From positions 164,621 through 228,620 of the forward strand of contig JAIUPH010000026.1 in assembly GCA_020161065.1 (NCBI GenBank): a DNA stretch of 64,000 nt, written 5' to 3'. Both the position numbers and the translations under genes were made by a program. The stretch is from Pseudomonadota bacterium. Lineage in GTDB: Bacteria; Pseudomonadota; Gammaproteobacteria; Burkholderiales; Burkholderiaceae_C. Below, piece after piece: positions 8,625 through 17,800 of the stretch. The stretch's first letter is position 1, and each line of letters begins with the position of its first letter. The notes beneath the pieces were generated by a model. That model had not been told where the DNA came from, made no database searches, and saw nothing but the letters and a program-made list of their open reading frames with translations.

Positions 8625-9371
8625 TCAAGCTGAGTTGCCAGGGCCGGCGGACTGCCACGCCAGCACCGCCAACGCCGCCAGCGGCGCGGTCTCGGCGCGC
8701 AGCACGCGCGGGCCGAGCTGCACGGGCTGGAAACCCGCCGCCAGCGCCGCGGCCTCCTCGGCCGGCGACAGGCCGCCTTCGGGGCCGCTCAGCAGCAGCG
8801 TGGGCGCCGCCGGCGTCGCGGCCGCCGGCAGCGGCTGCGCGCCCGCGGGGCTGAGCAGCCAGCGTCGCACCGATTCGGTTGTTAGCATCGGCAGCCACTC
8901 GGGCAGGCGCAGCGGCCGCGCGATGTTCGGCACGCGCGTGCGGCCGCTCTGCTCGGCGGCGGCCACGGCCTGGGCCTGCCAATGCTCGCGCTTGCGCTCG
9001 GCGCGCTCGCCTTCCAGGCGCAGCACCGAGCGCTCGCACAGCAGCGGCTGGATCGCCGCGGCGCCCAGTTCGGTGGCCTTCTCCACCAGCCAATCCATGC
9101 GCTCGTTGGCGGGCATGCCGACGGCCAGCGTCACGGCCTGCGGCAGTTCGCGCTCGATGGCTTCGTGCGCGCCGATGCGCAAGCGCACCTGCTGCCGGCC
9201 CATCGCCAGCACCTCGGCCTGCCATTCGCCGCCGCGGCCGTCGAACAGCCGCAGTTCGTCGCCCGGCTGCAGCCGCCGCACCTGCACGTGACGCGCAGGG
9301 CCGGGGGGCAGTTCGAGCGTCAGGCCGGCCGCGAGCGGGGCGCCGGCGCCATCGACGAAGAGGCGAAGCAT
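8625..9371 (-). CDS. rsmE: 16S rRNA (uracil-1498-N3)-methyltransferase RsmE
   Basis: SPOUT-class methyltransferase that makes m3U1498 in 16S rRNA. Family motifs are MDWLVEKATELGAAAIQPL near residue 90 and the SAM-binding knot LLLSGPEGGLSPAEE followed by GPRVLRAETAPLAAL at the C-terminus. The start ATG at 9369-9371 gives 248 aa, the normal size. It is divergent from the DUF4148 gene, separated by a structured 180-bp gap. Confidence 0.93.
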   Translation of the reverse strand: MLRLFVDGAGAPLAAGLTLELPPGPARHVQVRRLQPGDELRLFDGRGGEWQAEVLAMGRQQVRLRIGAHEAIERELPQAVTLAVGMPANERMDWLVEKATELGAAAIQPLLCERSVLRLEGERAERKREHWQAQAVAAAEQSGRTRVPNIARPLRLPEWLPMLTTESVRRWLLSPAGAQPLPAAATPAAPTLLLSGPEGGLSPAEEAAALAAGFQPVQLGPRVLRAETAPLAALAVLAWQSAGPGNSA

Positions 9372-9387
9372 GGGGCGGCGATTGTCG

Positions 9388-9468
9388 GCCAGCGGCCGCG
9401 GTCGATGAAAAGCGCCAGATGACGAACTTGTCATCTGGCTGTCCGCTGGCGAGCGTTTGCGCTTTTCA
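9388..9468. other. overlapping inverted repeats in the rsmE / DUF4148 divergent gap
   Basis: Three perfect inverted repeats lie in about 80 bp. GCCAGCGG (9388-9395) pairs with CCGCTGGC (9443-9450). GCCAGATGAC (9414-9423) pairs with GTCATCTGGC (9430-9439) over a 6-nt loop. TGAAAAGCGC (9406-9415) pairs with GCGCTTTTCA (9459-9468). The first encloses the second; the third crosses the first, so these arms exclude each other or form a pseudoknot. The stretch could be a 5' leader, a small RNA or an operator array. Confidence 0.6.
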
Positions 9469-9551
9469 GAATTTCTTCCGTGGACAGCAAGTCCGCCGCC
9501 CACTGAAGCAACGAAACCTGAACCCCCCCCTTCTACCGAGAGGAACCGATC

Positions 9552-9902
9552 ATGAACCGCATCACCCGCATCGCCGCCATCGCCCTGTCGTTCGCCGCCG
9601 CCGGTTCGGCCTTCGCCGACGACATCACGATCGACCCCGTGCAACACCAGTCGCTGAAGAGCCGCGCCCAGGTGCAGACCGAGCTGGCGCAGTTCCAGGC
9701 CGCCAAGGTCAACCCCTGGAGCACCAGCTACAACCTGTCGACCGGCTTCCAGCCGCAAGTCAGCCGCGCCGAAGTGCGCGCCGAAGTGAAGGCCGCGCTG
9801 GCCAGCGGTGAACTGCAGCGCCTGACCGGCGAGGACGAGCTGTCCCGCATGCACGCCACCCCCGCGGTGCGCACCACCACCACCGTGGTTGCCGGCCGCT
9901 GA
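9552..9902 (+). CDS. DUF4148 family secreted protein
   Basis: A 116-aa protein with a clear signal peptide (MNRITRIAAIALSFAAAGSAFA, cleavage after about residue 22). The mature part contains the DUF4148 pattern SRAEVRAEVKAALASGEL and the acidic segment GEDELS. The family is common in Burkholderiales, often in several copies, and has no established function. GAGAGGAACC upstream provides a ribosome binding site. Confidence 0.85.
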   Translation: MNRITRIAAIALSFAAAGSAFADDITIDPVQHQSLKSRAQVQTELAQFQAAKVNPWSTSYNLSTGFQPQVSRAEVRAEVKAALASGELQRLTGEDELSRMHATPAVRTTTTVVAGR

Positions 9903-9922
9903 GTTTCGATGTCAGCCCGAAG

Positions 9923-9955
9923 CCCTGCCGCCGCCGCCCGCGGCGGGCGGCAGGG
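9923..9955. terminator. bidirectional hairpin between DUF4148 gene and fadD
   Basis: CCCTGCCGCC (9923-9932) pairs with GGCGGCAGGG (9946-9955), with further GC pairing in the loop. It lies between two convergent genes and has no T-run, so it may act as a weak or Rho-assisted terminator for both. Confidence 0.6.
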
Positions 9956-9957
9956 TG

Positions 9958-11625
9958 CTAACCCCGCAGTTCGCGGCGCAGGATCTTGCCCACCGGGGTC
10001 TTCGGCAGTTCGGTCCTGAACTCGATGATCTTCGGCCGCTTGTAGCCGGTGAGGTTGGCCTCGCAGAAGGCGCGGATGTCGGCCTCGGTGATCGCCGGGT
10101 CTTTCTTGACCACCACCACCTTGACCACTTCGCCGGCCTTGGCGTCGGGCACGCCGACCGCGGCGCATTCCAGCACGCCGGGCATCTGCGTGATCACGTC
10201 TTCCACCTCGTTCGGGTAGACGTTGAAGCCGCTGACCAGGATCATGTCCTTCTTGCGATCGACGATCTTGAAGTAGCCGCGCTCGTCGACCAGCCCCACG
10301 TCGCCGGTGCGGAAGAAGCCGTCGGCCGTCATCACCTTGGCCGTCTCGTCGGGGCGCTGCCAGTAGCCGGCCATCACCTGCGGGCCGCGGATGGCGATCT
10401 CGCCGGGCGTGCCCATCGGCACCTCGTTGCCGTCGTCGTCGAGCAGCCTCAGTTCGGTGTTGGGCATCGGCAGGCCGATGTTGCCGCTGTAGGCGGTGCT
10501 GTCCACCGGGTTGCAGGTGGCCGACGGGCTGGTCTCCGAAAGGCCGTAGCCTTCGCAGATCGGACAGCCGGTCTTCTCCAGCCACAGCTTGGCCGTCGCC
10601 TGCTGCACGGCCATGCCGCCGCCGACACTGATCTTCAGGTGGCTCCAGTCGACCTGGCCGAAGTCGGGGTGGTTGGCCAGCGCGTTGAACAGCGTGTTGA
10701 CCGCCGGCAGACTGTGGAAGCGGTGCTGCGACAGCTCTTTGAGCATGGCCGCGAAATCGCGCGGATTGGGAATCAGGATGTTGGCGCCGCCCATGCGCAT
10801 GCCCAGCATCATGTTCGTGGTGAAGCCGAAGATGTGGTACAGCGGCAGCGCGCAGATGGTCACGATCTGCTCGCCGGGCGGAATCTTCTTCAGCGCCGGC
10901 TGGTACCACGCTTCCGACTGCAGCACGTTGGCCACCAGGTTGCGATGCAGCAGCACTGCGCCCTTGCTGACGCCGGTGGTGCCGCCGGTGTACTGCAGCA
11001 CCGCGATGTCGTCGGGCCCCACGTTGGGCGGCGTGTAGGGCTTGTTGCGGCCGCTGGCCAGCGCGTCGTTGAAGCGCAAGGCACCGGGCAGCCGCCAGGC
11101 CGGCACCATCTTCTTGACGTTGCGCACCACGTGGTTGACCAGCGTGCCCTTCAGGAAGCCCAGCATGTCGCCGAACGAGGCCACCACCACCTTCTTGCTT
11201 GGCACGGCGTCGATCACCTGCTGCAGCACGGCGGCGAAGGGCTCGAGGATGACGATGGCCTTGGCGCCCGAGTCCTTGAGCTGGTGCTCCAGCTCGCGCG
11301 GCGTGTACAGCGGGTTGACGTTGACCACCACCATGCCGGCGCGCAGCACGCCGGCCACCGCCACCGGGTACTGTGGCACGTTGAGCATCATCAAGGCCAC
11401 GCGGTCGCCCGGCGCCAGGCCGATGGACTGCAGGTAGGCCGCGAAAGCGCGCGAGTGGTCATCGAGCCAGCCGAACGTGAAGGCCTTGCCCATGAACAGG
11501 TAGGCCTTCTGGTCGCGGTGCTTGCGAAAACTCTCCTCCAGCAAGGCCATCAACGACGGGTAGACGTCCGTCTTGACCTCGGCAGGAACGCCTGCCGGGT
11601 ACTGCTTCAACCAGATCTTCTCCAT
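9958..11625 (-). CDS. fadD: long-chain fatty acid-CoA ligase
   Basis: Activates long-chain fatty acids to acyl-CoA with ATP, feeding beta-oxidation. The 555-aa protein has the AMP-forming P-loop YTGGTTGVSKGA near residue 215, the motif YGLSETSP near residue 360, FFRTGDVG near residue 439 and the C-terminal catalytic lysine region TPVGKILRREL. The N-terminus MEKIWLKQYPAGVPAE is typical of FadD. It is divergent from the AfsR-like regulator, with an 87-bp gap. Confidence 0.93.
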   Translation of the reverse strand: MEKIWLKQYPAGVPAEVKTDVYPSLMALLEESFRKHRDQKAYLFMGKAFTFGWLDDHSRAFAAYLQSIGLAPGDRVALMMLNVPQYPVAVAGVLRAGMVVVNVNPLYTPRELEHQLKDSGAKAIVILEPFAAVLQQVIDAVPSKKVVVASFGDMLGFLKGTLVNHVVRNVKKMVPAWRLPGALRFNDALASGRNKPYTPPNVGPDDIAVLQYTGGTTGVSKGAVLLHRNLVANVLQSEAWYQPALKKIPPGEQIVTICALPLYHIFGFTTNMMLGMRMGGANILIPNPRDFAAMLKELSQHRFHSLPAVNTLFNALANHPDFGQVDWSHLKISVGGGMAVQQATAKLWLEKTGCPICEGYGLSETSPSATCNPVDSTAYSGNIGLPMPNTELRLLDDDGNEVPMGTPGEIAIRGPQVMAGYWQRPDETAKVMTADGFFRTGDVGLVDERGYFKIVDRKKDMILVSGFNVYPNEVEDVITQMPGVLECAAVGVPDAKAGEVVKVVVVKKDPAITEADIRAFCEANLTGYKRPKIIEFRTELPKTPVGKILRRELRG

Positions 11626-11712
11626 TCAGCAGGGCTCCATCCGTTGCGGACCATTCTGACCGAGCGCTTGCGGCACCAGCATCAGGGGATTCGATGAGCA
11701 TCTCCGGCCCCT

Positions 11713-14700
11713 ATGATTGCCCCGGGCGCCTCGATGGACATTGAACAGACACAAGCCGTGCCGCACCGCCGCGGCCCTGCGATGGCATCGGGCCGCTGGC
11801 ACGTGCGCCTGCTCGGCGGCTTGCAGTTGCAGGGCGCCGATCCGCGCCTGGGCCCGGTGCGTCTGCCCAGCCGCGCCTGCGGCGCCTTGCTGGCCCGGCT
11901 GGCGCTGTGGCCCGAGCGCGAACACGGCCGCGAGGAACTGATCGAGCTGCTGTGGCCCGGCGTCGATCTCGGCACCGGCCGCAACCGGCTGCGCCAGACC
12001 TTGTCGACGCTGAAGGCCTTGCTCGAACCGCCGGGCGCCGCCGCCGTGATCGTGGCCGACCGCCGCTCGCTGCGCGCCGCGCCGGGCGCGTTGAGCAGCG
12101 ATGCCCAGCAGTTCGAACAACGCCTGCGCGCCGGCCAGCCGCAGGCCGCCGCAGCGCTGTACGGCGGCGAACTGCTGCCCGGCTTCTTCGACGAGTGGAT
12201 CTGCGACGAGCGCCGGCGCCTGTGCGGCCTGGCCGAGCGGCTGCACGATCGCCTGCAGGGCGGCGGCGGCCATGGTCATGTCGATGGCGATGGTGGTGAC
12301 GCAGCCTCGGCCCGCGCCGCCAGCACCACGACGGCGCCAGACGCCCCGCTGCATGCGCCGCACGCGACACACGCGACACACGCGACACACGCGCCGCACG
12401 CGCCGCCCGCGGCGACGCCGGCGCCGGCATTGTCGCGCCACGCGCTGCCGACCTACCTGACGCGTTACTTCGGCATCGAGGCGCGCGCCGCGCGGCTGCG
12501 CGGGCAGGTCTCGGCGCACCGCCTGGTCACGCTGGTCGGCCCCGGCGGCATCGGCAAGACGCGGCTGGCGGTGGAACTGGCGCAGGCGCTGCGCGACACG
12601 CCCGACCTCGCCGGCGACGACGGCGAGCACCCGCGCTTCGACCTCGTGGCCTTCGTCGCGCTGGCCGGCTGCGACCACGTCGACACCATGCTCGACGCGC
12701 TGGGCCGCGCCTTCGGCCTGGGCGGCGCCAGCGCCGACCTCGGCGAGCGGCTGGCCACAGCGCTGGCCGGCCAGCGCGCGCTGCTGGTGCTGGACAACCT
12801 GGAGCAGTTGCTGCCCGCGGCGGCGAGCGTCGTCGCCGCGCTGCTGCAGCGGCTGCCGGCGCTGCACGTGCTGGCCACCTCGCGCCGCGTGCTGGCCATC
12901 GATGGCGAGCGCGAAGTCGCGCTGGCCCCGCTGCCGCTGCCCGCCGCCGACGCCGACCTCGCCGGCCAGGCCTTCAACCCCGCGGTGGCGATGTTCATCG
13001 ACCGCGCCCGCGCGGTGCGTGCCGACTTCCACCTCAACCCGCGCAACGCCGATGCCGTGGTGGCGCTGGTGCGGCTGCTGGGCGGCGCGCCGCTGGCCAT
13101 CGAACTGGCGGCCGCGCGGCTGCGCAGCGTGCCGCTGGCCGAGATGCTGCAGCGCCTGGACGGCCGCGCCGACGGCCGCTTCAACGGCGCCCCCGGCGCC
13201 GGGCTGGCGCTACTGGCGCGCGCCGGGCCGCGCGGCGGGCTGGACGCGCGCCACGCGGCGATGGCCGAGGTCATCGCCTGGAGCTGGAAGCTGCTGCCGC
13301 CGGCGCTGCAGCACACGCTGGCGGCGATGACGGTGTTCGTCGGCGGCTTCACCGCCGAGGCCGCCGCCGCGGTGCTGGGCACTGACGTGGCGCTGCAGCT
13401 CGACGAGGCGGTGCAGCACTCGCTGCTGACCGGCGAATGGCAGCTTGGGCAAGGCACCCCAGGTGCGCAGGGCGGGCCGGGCGGGCCGGGCGGGCCGGAC
13501 GCGCCCGACCGCCCAAGCGACGACACCCTGCGCTTTCGCTTCACCGAGCCGGTGCGCGAGTTCGCGCTCGCCTGGCTGCTGCAGCAGCAGCCGGCCGCCG
13601 AGGTGGCGCGGTTGCGCCGCGCCCACCGCGACTGGTGGCCGCGCTGGATGGCGGCGCTGGGCCCCACCGTGCCGCTGGCCGCCTTCCGCGCCGAGGGGCC
13701 CAACCTGGTGGCGGCGCTGGCCAGCGCCGAGGCCGACGGCGAGCCCGAAGCCGGCGTGCGCCTGGCGCTGGCGCTGCGCAGCGGCCTGGCCGTCGTGCCG
13801 CTGGCCGGCAGCGGCATCGACACCTTGCAGCGCCTGCTCGCGCGGGTCGACGACGCCGCGCTGCGCAGCGCGGGCTTGAGCCTGCTGGCGGTGCAGGAAT
13901 ACGAAGCCGGCCTGCGCGAACGCGCCGAGCAGCATGCGCAGCAGGCGCTGGACGCGGCGCCGCCGCGCTCGGCCCCACGCGCCAGCGCGCTGCAGATGCT
14001 GGCGCGGCTGCGCTGGACGGCCCACAACGACCGCGACGGCGCCTGCCGGCTGCTCGACGAAGCCGAGCCGCTGGCCGAAAGCCTGGGCGAGCACGCGCTG
14101 CTGGGCACGCTGCTGGCCCAGCGCGCCTACATCGATTGCCTGTCGCGTGGCCGCGCGGCCGAGGCCGGGCGCCTGTTCGAGCGCCAGCGGGCGCTGCTGC
14201 AGACGCTGGGCAACCGCCACGACTGCAACGCCGCGCTCTACCACCGCGTCAACCTCGACTACCAGCTCGACCGCTACGCCGAGTGCCTGGCCGGCGCCCG
14301 CGACCTGGCCGACCGCGCCCGCGCCGAGCAGGACTGGGCCTTGCTCAGCAAGGCCGACAACGTGCTGGGCGGCGCCTACGCCGAGGTGCGCCAGTGGCGG
14401 CACGCACTGCCGTGCTTCCTGGAGGCGGCCGAGGTCGCCTGGGCCGACGGCGCCCACTTCGCCTGGGCCTATGCGGTGTGGAACGTGCCGACCTCGCTGC
14501 TGCGCTGCGGCCAGGCCGAGGCCGCGGCGCGCCTGATGGCCTTTGCCGCCCGCCACTGGAGCAGCCGCTACGGCGAACTGAGCGCCTCCGACCTGCGCGC
14601 CCAGCAGCGCCTGGAACGCCTGGCGCGCCACCTGCTGGGCGCCGGCCGCGCGGCCGAGGCAGCGGCGCAAGGCCGCGCGCTGAACCCGGCGCAGGCCATG

Positions 14701-14778
14701 CAGGCGCTGCGCCGCGCCGTGACGGCCGCCACGTCCGACCCCCGGAAACCGGTGACACCCCCGCGAACAGGTGGGTGA
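11713..14778 (+). CDS. AfsR/SARP-like transcriptional regulator with NB-ARC-type ATPase (copy 1)
   Basis: Large (1021-aa) putative regulator. The N-terminal winged-helix and BTAD-like region covers about residues 30-180 (ELIELLWPGVDLGTGRNRLRQ). A P-loop ATPase follows, with Walker A GPGGIGKT at residues 276-283, Walker B LLVLDNLEQLL and the sensor LATSRR. The C-terminal 400 residues are helical and TPR-like. It is clearly paralogous to the gene at 21311. Low-complexity inserts occur at about residues 186-240 (Ala/Thr/His) and 575-600 (Gly/Pro). The start could also be ATG 11734. It lies upstream of a giant PEP-CTERM gene, which it may control. Confidence 0.82.
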   Translation: MIAPGASMDIEQTQAVPHRRGPAMASGRWHVRLLGGLQLQGADPRLGPVRLPSRACGALLARLALWPEREHGREELIELLWPGVDLGTGRNRLRQTLSTLKALLEPPGAAAVIVADRRSLRAAPGALSSDAQQFEQRLRAGQPQAAAALYGGELLPGFFDEWICDERRRLCGLAERLHDRLQGGGGHGHVDGDGGDAASARAASTTTAPDAPLHAPHATHATHATHAPHAPPAATPAPALSRHALPTYLTRYFGIEARAARLRGQVSAHRLVTLVGPGGIGKTRLAVELAQALRDTPDLAGDDGEHPRFDLVAFVALAGCDHVDTMLDALGRAFGLGGASADLGERLATALAGQRALLVLDNLEQLLPAAASVVAALLQRLPALHVLATSRRVLAIDGEREVALAPLPLPAADADLAGQAFNPAVAMFIDRARAVRADFHLNPRNADAVVALVRLLGGAPLAIELAAARLRSVPLAEMLQRLDGRADGRFNGAPGAGLALLARAGPRGGLDARHAAMAEVIAWSWKLLPPALQHTLAAMTVFVGGFTAEAAAAVLGTDVALQLDEAVQHSLLTGEWQLGQGTPGAQGGPGGPGGPDAPDRPSDDTLRFRFTEPVREFALAWLLQQQPAAEVARLRRAHRDWWPRWMAALGPTVPLAAFRAEGPNLVAALASAEADGEPEAGVRLALALRSGLAVVPLAGSGIDTLQRLLARVDDAALRSAGLSLLAVQEYEAGLRERAEQHAQQALDAAPPRSAPRASALQMLARLRWTAHNDRDGACRLLDEAEPLAESLGEHALLGTLLAQRAYIDCLSRGRAAEAGRLFERQRALLQTLGNRHDCNAALYHRVNLDYQLDRYAECLAGARDLADRARAEQDWALLSKADNVLGGAYAEVRQWRHALPCFLEAAEVAWADGAHFAWAYAVWNVPTSLLRCGQAEAAARLMAFAARHWSSRYGELSASDLRAQQRLERLARHLLGAGRAAEAAAQGRALNPAQAMQALRRAVTAATSDPRKPVTPPRTGG
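12361..12405 (+). repeat. 9-bp tandem repeat inside the first AfsR-like gene
   Basis: Three copies of CACGCGACA are followed by two of CACGCGCCG. They encode an Ala-Thr-His / Ala-Pro-His run in the linker between the BTAD-like region and the ATPase. The 9-bp unit keeps the frame, so copy number could vary without breaking the protein. Confidence 0.85.
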
Positions 14779-14803
14779 ACACTGCGCCTCGGCGCCACGA
14801 CCT

Positions 14804-14820
14804 CTAACGCTTGCCTAACG
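14804..14820 (+). promoter_or_regulatory. candidate SARP-type direct repeats upstream of giant gene
   Basis: CTAACG occurs at 14804-14809 and again at 14815-14820, an exact 11-bp spacing, 45-60 bp before the ATG of the giant PEP-CTERM gene. SARP and other OmpR-type winged-helix regulators often bind direct repeats one helical turn apart. This is only a candidate site; two hexamers can match by chance. Confidence 0.35.
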
Positions 14821-14864
14821 GTCGCTGCCCATCCTCGGCGCAAACCGCTCACGGGAGTCTGCGC

Positions 14865-17800
14865 ATGACCGTTCTTCGCCGCCCACGCACCCCTCAGTCG
14901 GCCCTGGCCCTGGCCGCCACGCTGGCGCTGGGCGCCGTGCCCTGGCACGACAGCCTGGCCGCCGCCTGCACCTTCATCCCGGCCAGCGGCAACTGGAACG
15001 TCGCCGGCAACTGGAGCTGCGGCGCGCTGCCCGGCGCGCTCGACACGGCCACCGTCGCCGCCGGCCGCGCCGCCGCCACGCAGGGTGGCACGTCCGCGGG
15101 GCCGACCAACCTGAGCAACGCCGGCAGCGTCACCATCAGCGACAACAGCGGCCTGACGCTGCTGGGCAGCAACCAGAACACCGGCAACATCGCGATCAGC
15201 TCGGGCGGCAACTTCACCGAACTGCGCATCAGCGGCGCGATGTCGCTGAACGGTGCCGGCACGGTCACCACCAGCAACAGCCTGAACAACCGCATCGTCG
15301 CCGCCAGCGGCGCCGGCGACGTGCTGACGCTGGGCGTGGGCCAGAGCATCCAGGGCGCGGCCAGCATCGGCGGCGGCGGTGCGCTGGGCGTGGTGAACAA
15401 CGGCAGCATCATCGCCAACCTCAGCTCCGGCATCACGCTCAACGCCCAGGGCGGCGTCACCAACAACGGCGTGCTGCGCGGCGACGGTGCGGTGCTGACG
15501 ATCCAGGGCTCCACGGTCGGCCAAAGCAGCAGCGGCGCGCTCAACGCCATCAACGGCGGCAGCGTGCGGCTGTCCAGCAGCAGCATCAGCGGCGGCATCT
15601 TCAGCACCGCCAGCGGCGGCACCATCAGCACCGCGTCGGGCACCAGCAACTCGCTGGCCGACGTCACCAACACCGGCGACCTCGTCATCGTCGACAACAG
15701 CGCCCTGCGGCTGACCGGCACCTTGACGAACAACGGCAAGCTGGCCATCAGTTCGGGCGGCAACTTCACCGACCTGGTCATCGTCGGCGCGCAGACGTTG
15801 GCCGGCACCGGCACGGTGACCTTGTCGAACACCACCAACAACCGCATCTCCGGCGACAACGCCACGTTCACGCTGGGCAGCGGGCAGACGCTGTCCGGCT
15901 CCGGCCAGATCGGCGCCGGCTCGGCCAACTTCCGGTTCAACAACGCCGGCACGGTGGTGGCGACGCAAGGCGCGCCGCTGCAGATCAACGCATCGGCCGG
16001 CGTCAACAACACCGGCACCTTGCGCGCCGACGGCGGCACGCTGCAACTGCAGACCACCGTCGACAGCGCCGGCGGCCAGATCGAAGCGCGCAACGGCTCG
16101 CGCGTCGAGCTGCTCAACGGCAGCGTGATCAACAACGCCGCGTTCTCGGCCACCGGCGCCGGCAGCGTGATCACCACCGTCGGCGGCGCCACCGTCAGCA
16201 TGGGCGGCGGCACGGTCAACGGGCCGATGACGATTGCCGACAACTCGGCGCTGCGGCTGACCGCCAACGCCACCTACAACGGCGTGCTGAGCATGGCCTC
16301 GGGCGGCAACTTCACCGAGCTGCGCATCGACGGCGCGCGCACGCTCGGCGGCACGGCGACGATCGAGACCTCGAACACGCTGAACAACCGCATCATCGCG
16401 GCCAACGCGTCCGGCGACTCGCTGACGCTCGGCGCCGGCATCACGGTGCAGGGCGCCGCCAGCATCGGCGGCGGCGGCACGCTCGGGCTGGTGAACAATG
16501 GCTCGCTGATCGCCAAGCTGAGCAGCGGCATGACGCTCAGCACCAGCGGCAACGTCACCAACAACAAGCTGATCCGCGGCGACGGCGCCACGTTCACGAT
16601 CAGCGGTACCACCGTCAACCAGGGCGCGTCCGGCGTGCTCAGCGCCATCAACGGCGGCAGCGTTCGCCTGACCGGCGGCAGCAGCATCGTCGGCGGCAGC
16701 CTGGCCAGCGCCGACACCGCCGCGGTGATCACGGGCAGCGGCAGCAATGCGCGGCTGAGTGGCGTCACCAACACCGGCACGCTGGTCGTCGTCGACAACT
16801 CCACCTTGTTCCTCGACGGGACGCTCACCAACAACGGCAGCTTGAACCTGAGCTCGGGCGGCAACTTCACCGACCTGGTGACCACCGGCAACCGCCTGAT
16901 CGACGGCACCGGCACCATCACGCTGTCGAACAGCGGCAACAACCGCATCTACGCCGCCGGCGCCGGCAACAGCCTGACGCTGGGCGCCAACCAGACGCTG
17001 CAAGGCGCCGGCAACATCGGCGCCGGCGGGTCGCTGAAGTTCACCAACAACGGCACGGTGATCGGCAACCTCGGCGCGGCGCTCACGCTGTCGAGCACCG
17101 GCACCGTCACCAACAACAAGACGATGCGCGCCGACGGCGGCACGCTGGCGATCACCGGCACCAACGTGGGCCAGAGCGCGGCCGGCTTGATCGAGGCGAT
17201 CAACGGCGGCAACGTCACCCTGGGCGCCAACGCCTCGATCAGCGGCGGCACGCTGGGCTCGGCCACCGGCGGGCAGGTGCGCACGGTGTCCGGCCAGACG
17301 GGGACCATCGGCAACCTGGTCAATGCCGGCACCTTCGCCGTCGTCGACAACTCGACGCTGGTGCTGCAAGGCACGGTCACCAACAACGGCGCGCTCAACG
17401 TCAGCTCGGGCGGCAACTTCACCGACCTGCTGGTCGCGGGCAATGCGACGCTGGGCGGCAGCGGCGTCACCACGCTGAGCAACACCACCAACAACCGCAT
17501 CATGGCGCAGGGCGCGGGCAGCCAGCTGACCATCGGTGCCGGGCAGACGCTGCAGGGTGCGGGCAGCTTCGGCAACGGCAGCGCGCTGAACATCGTCAAC
17601 CTGGGCACCGTCACCGCCAACCAGGGCGCGCCGTTGAACATCGCGGTCAGCGCGGCCGGCAGCGTGCAGAACCAGGCCGGCGGCCTGCTGCAGGCGACGA
17701 GCGGCGGCACGCTGAACCTGAACAGCGCGGTGCTCAACGGCGGCACCATCGGCGCCAACGGCGGCCTGGTCAACGCCAACGCCGGCTTCACGGGCAACGG

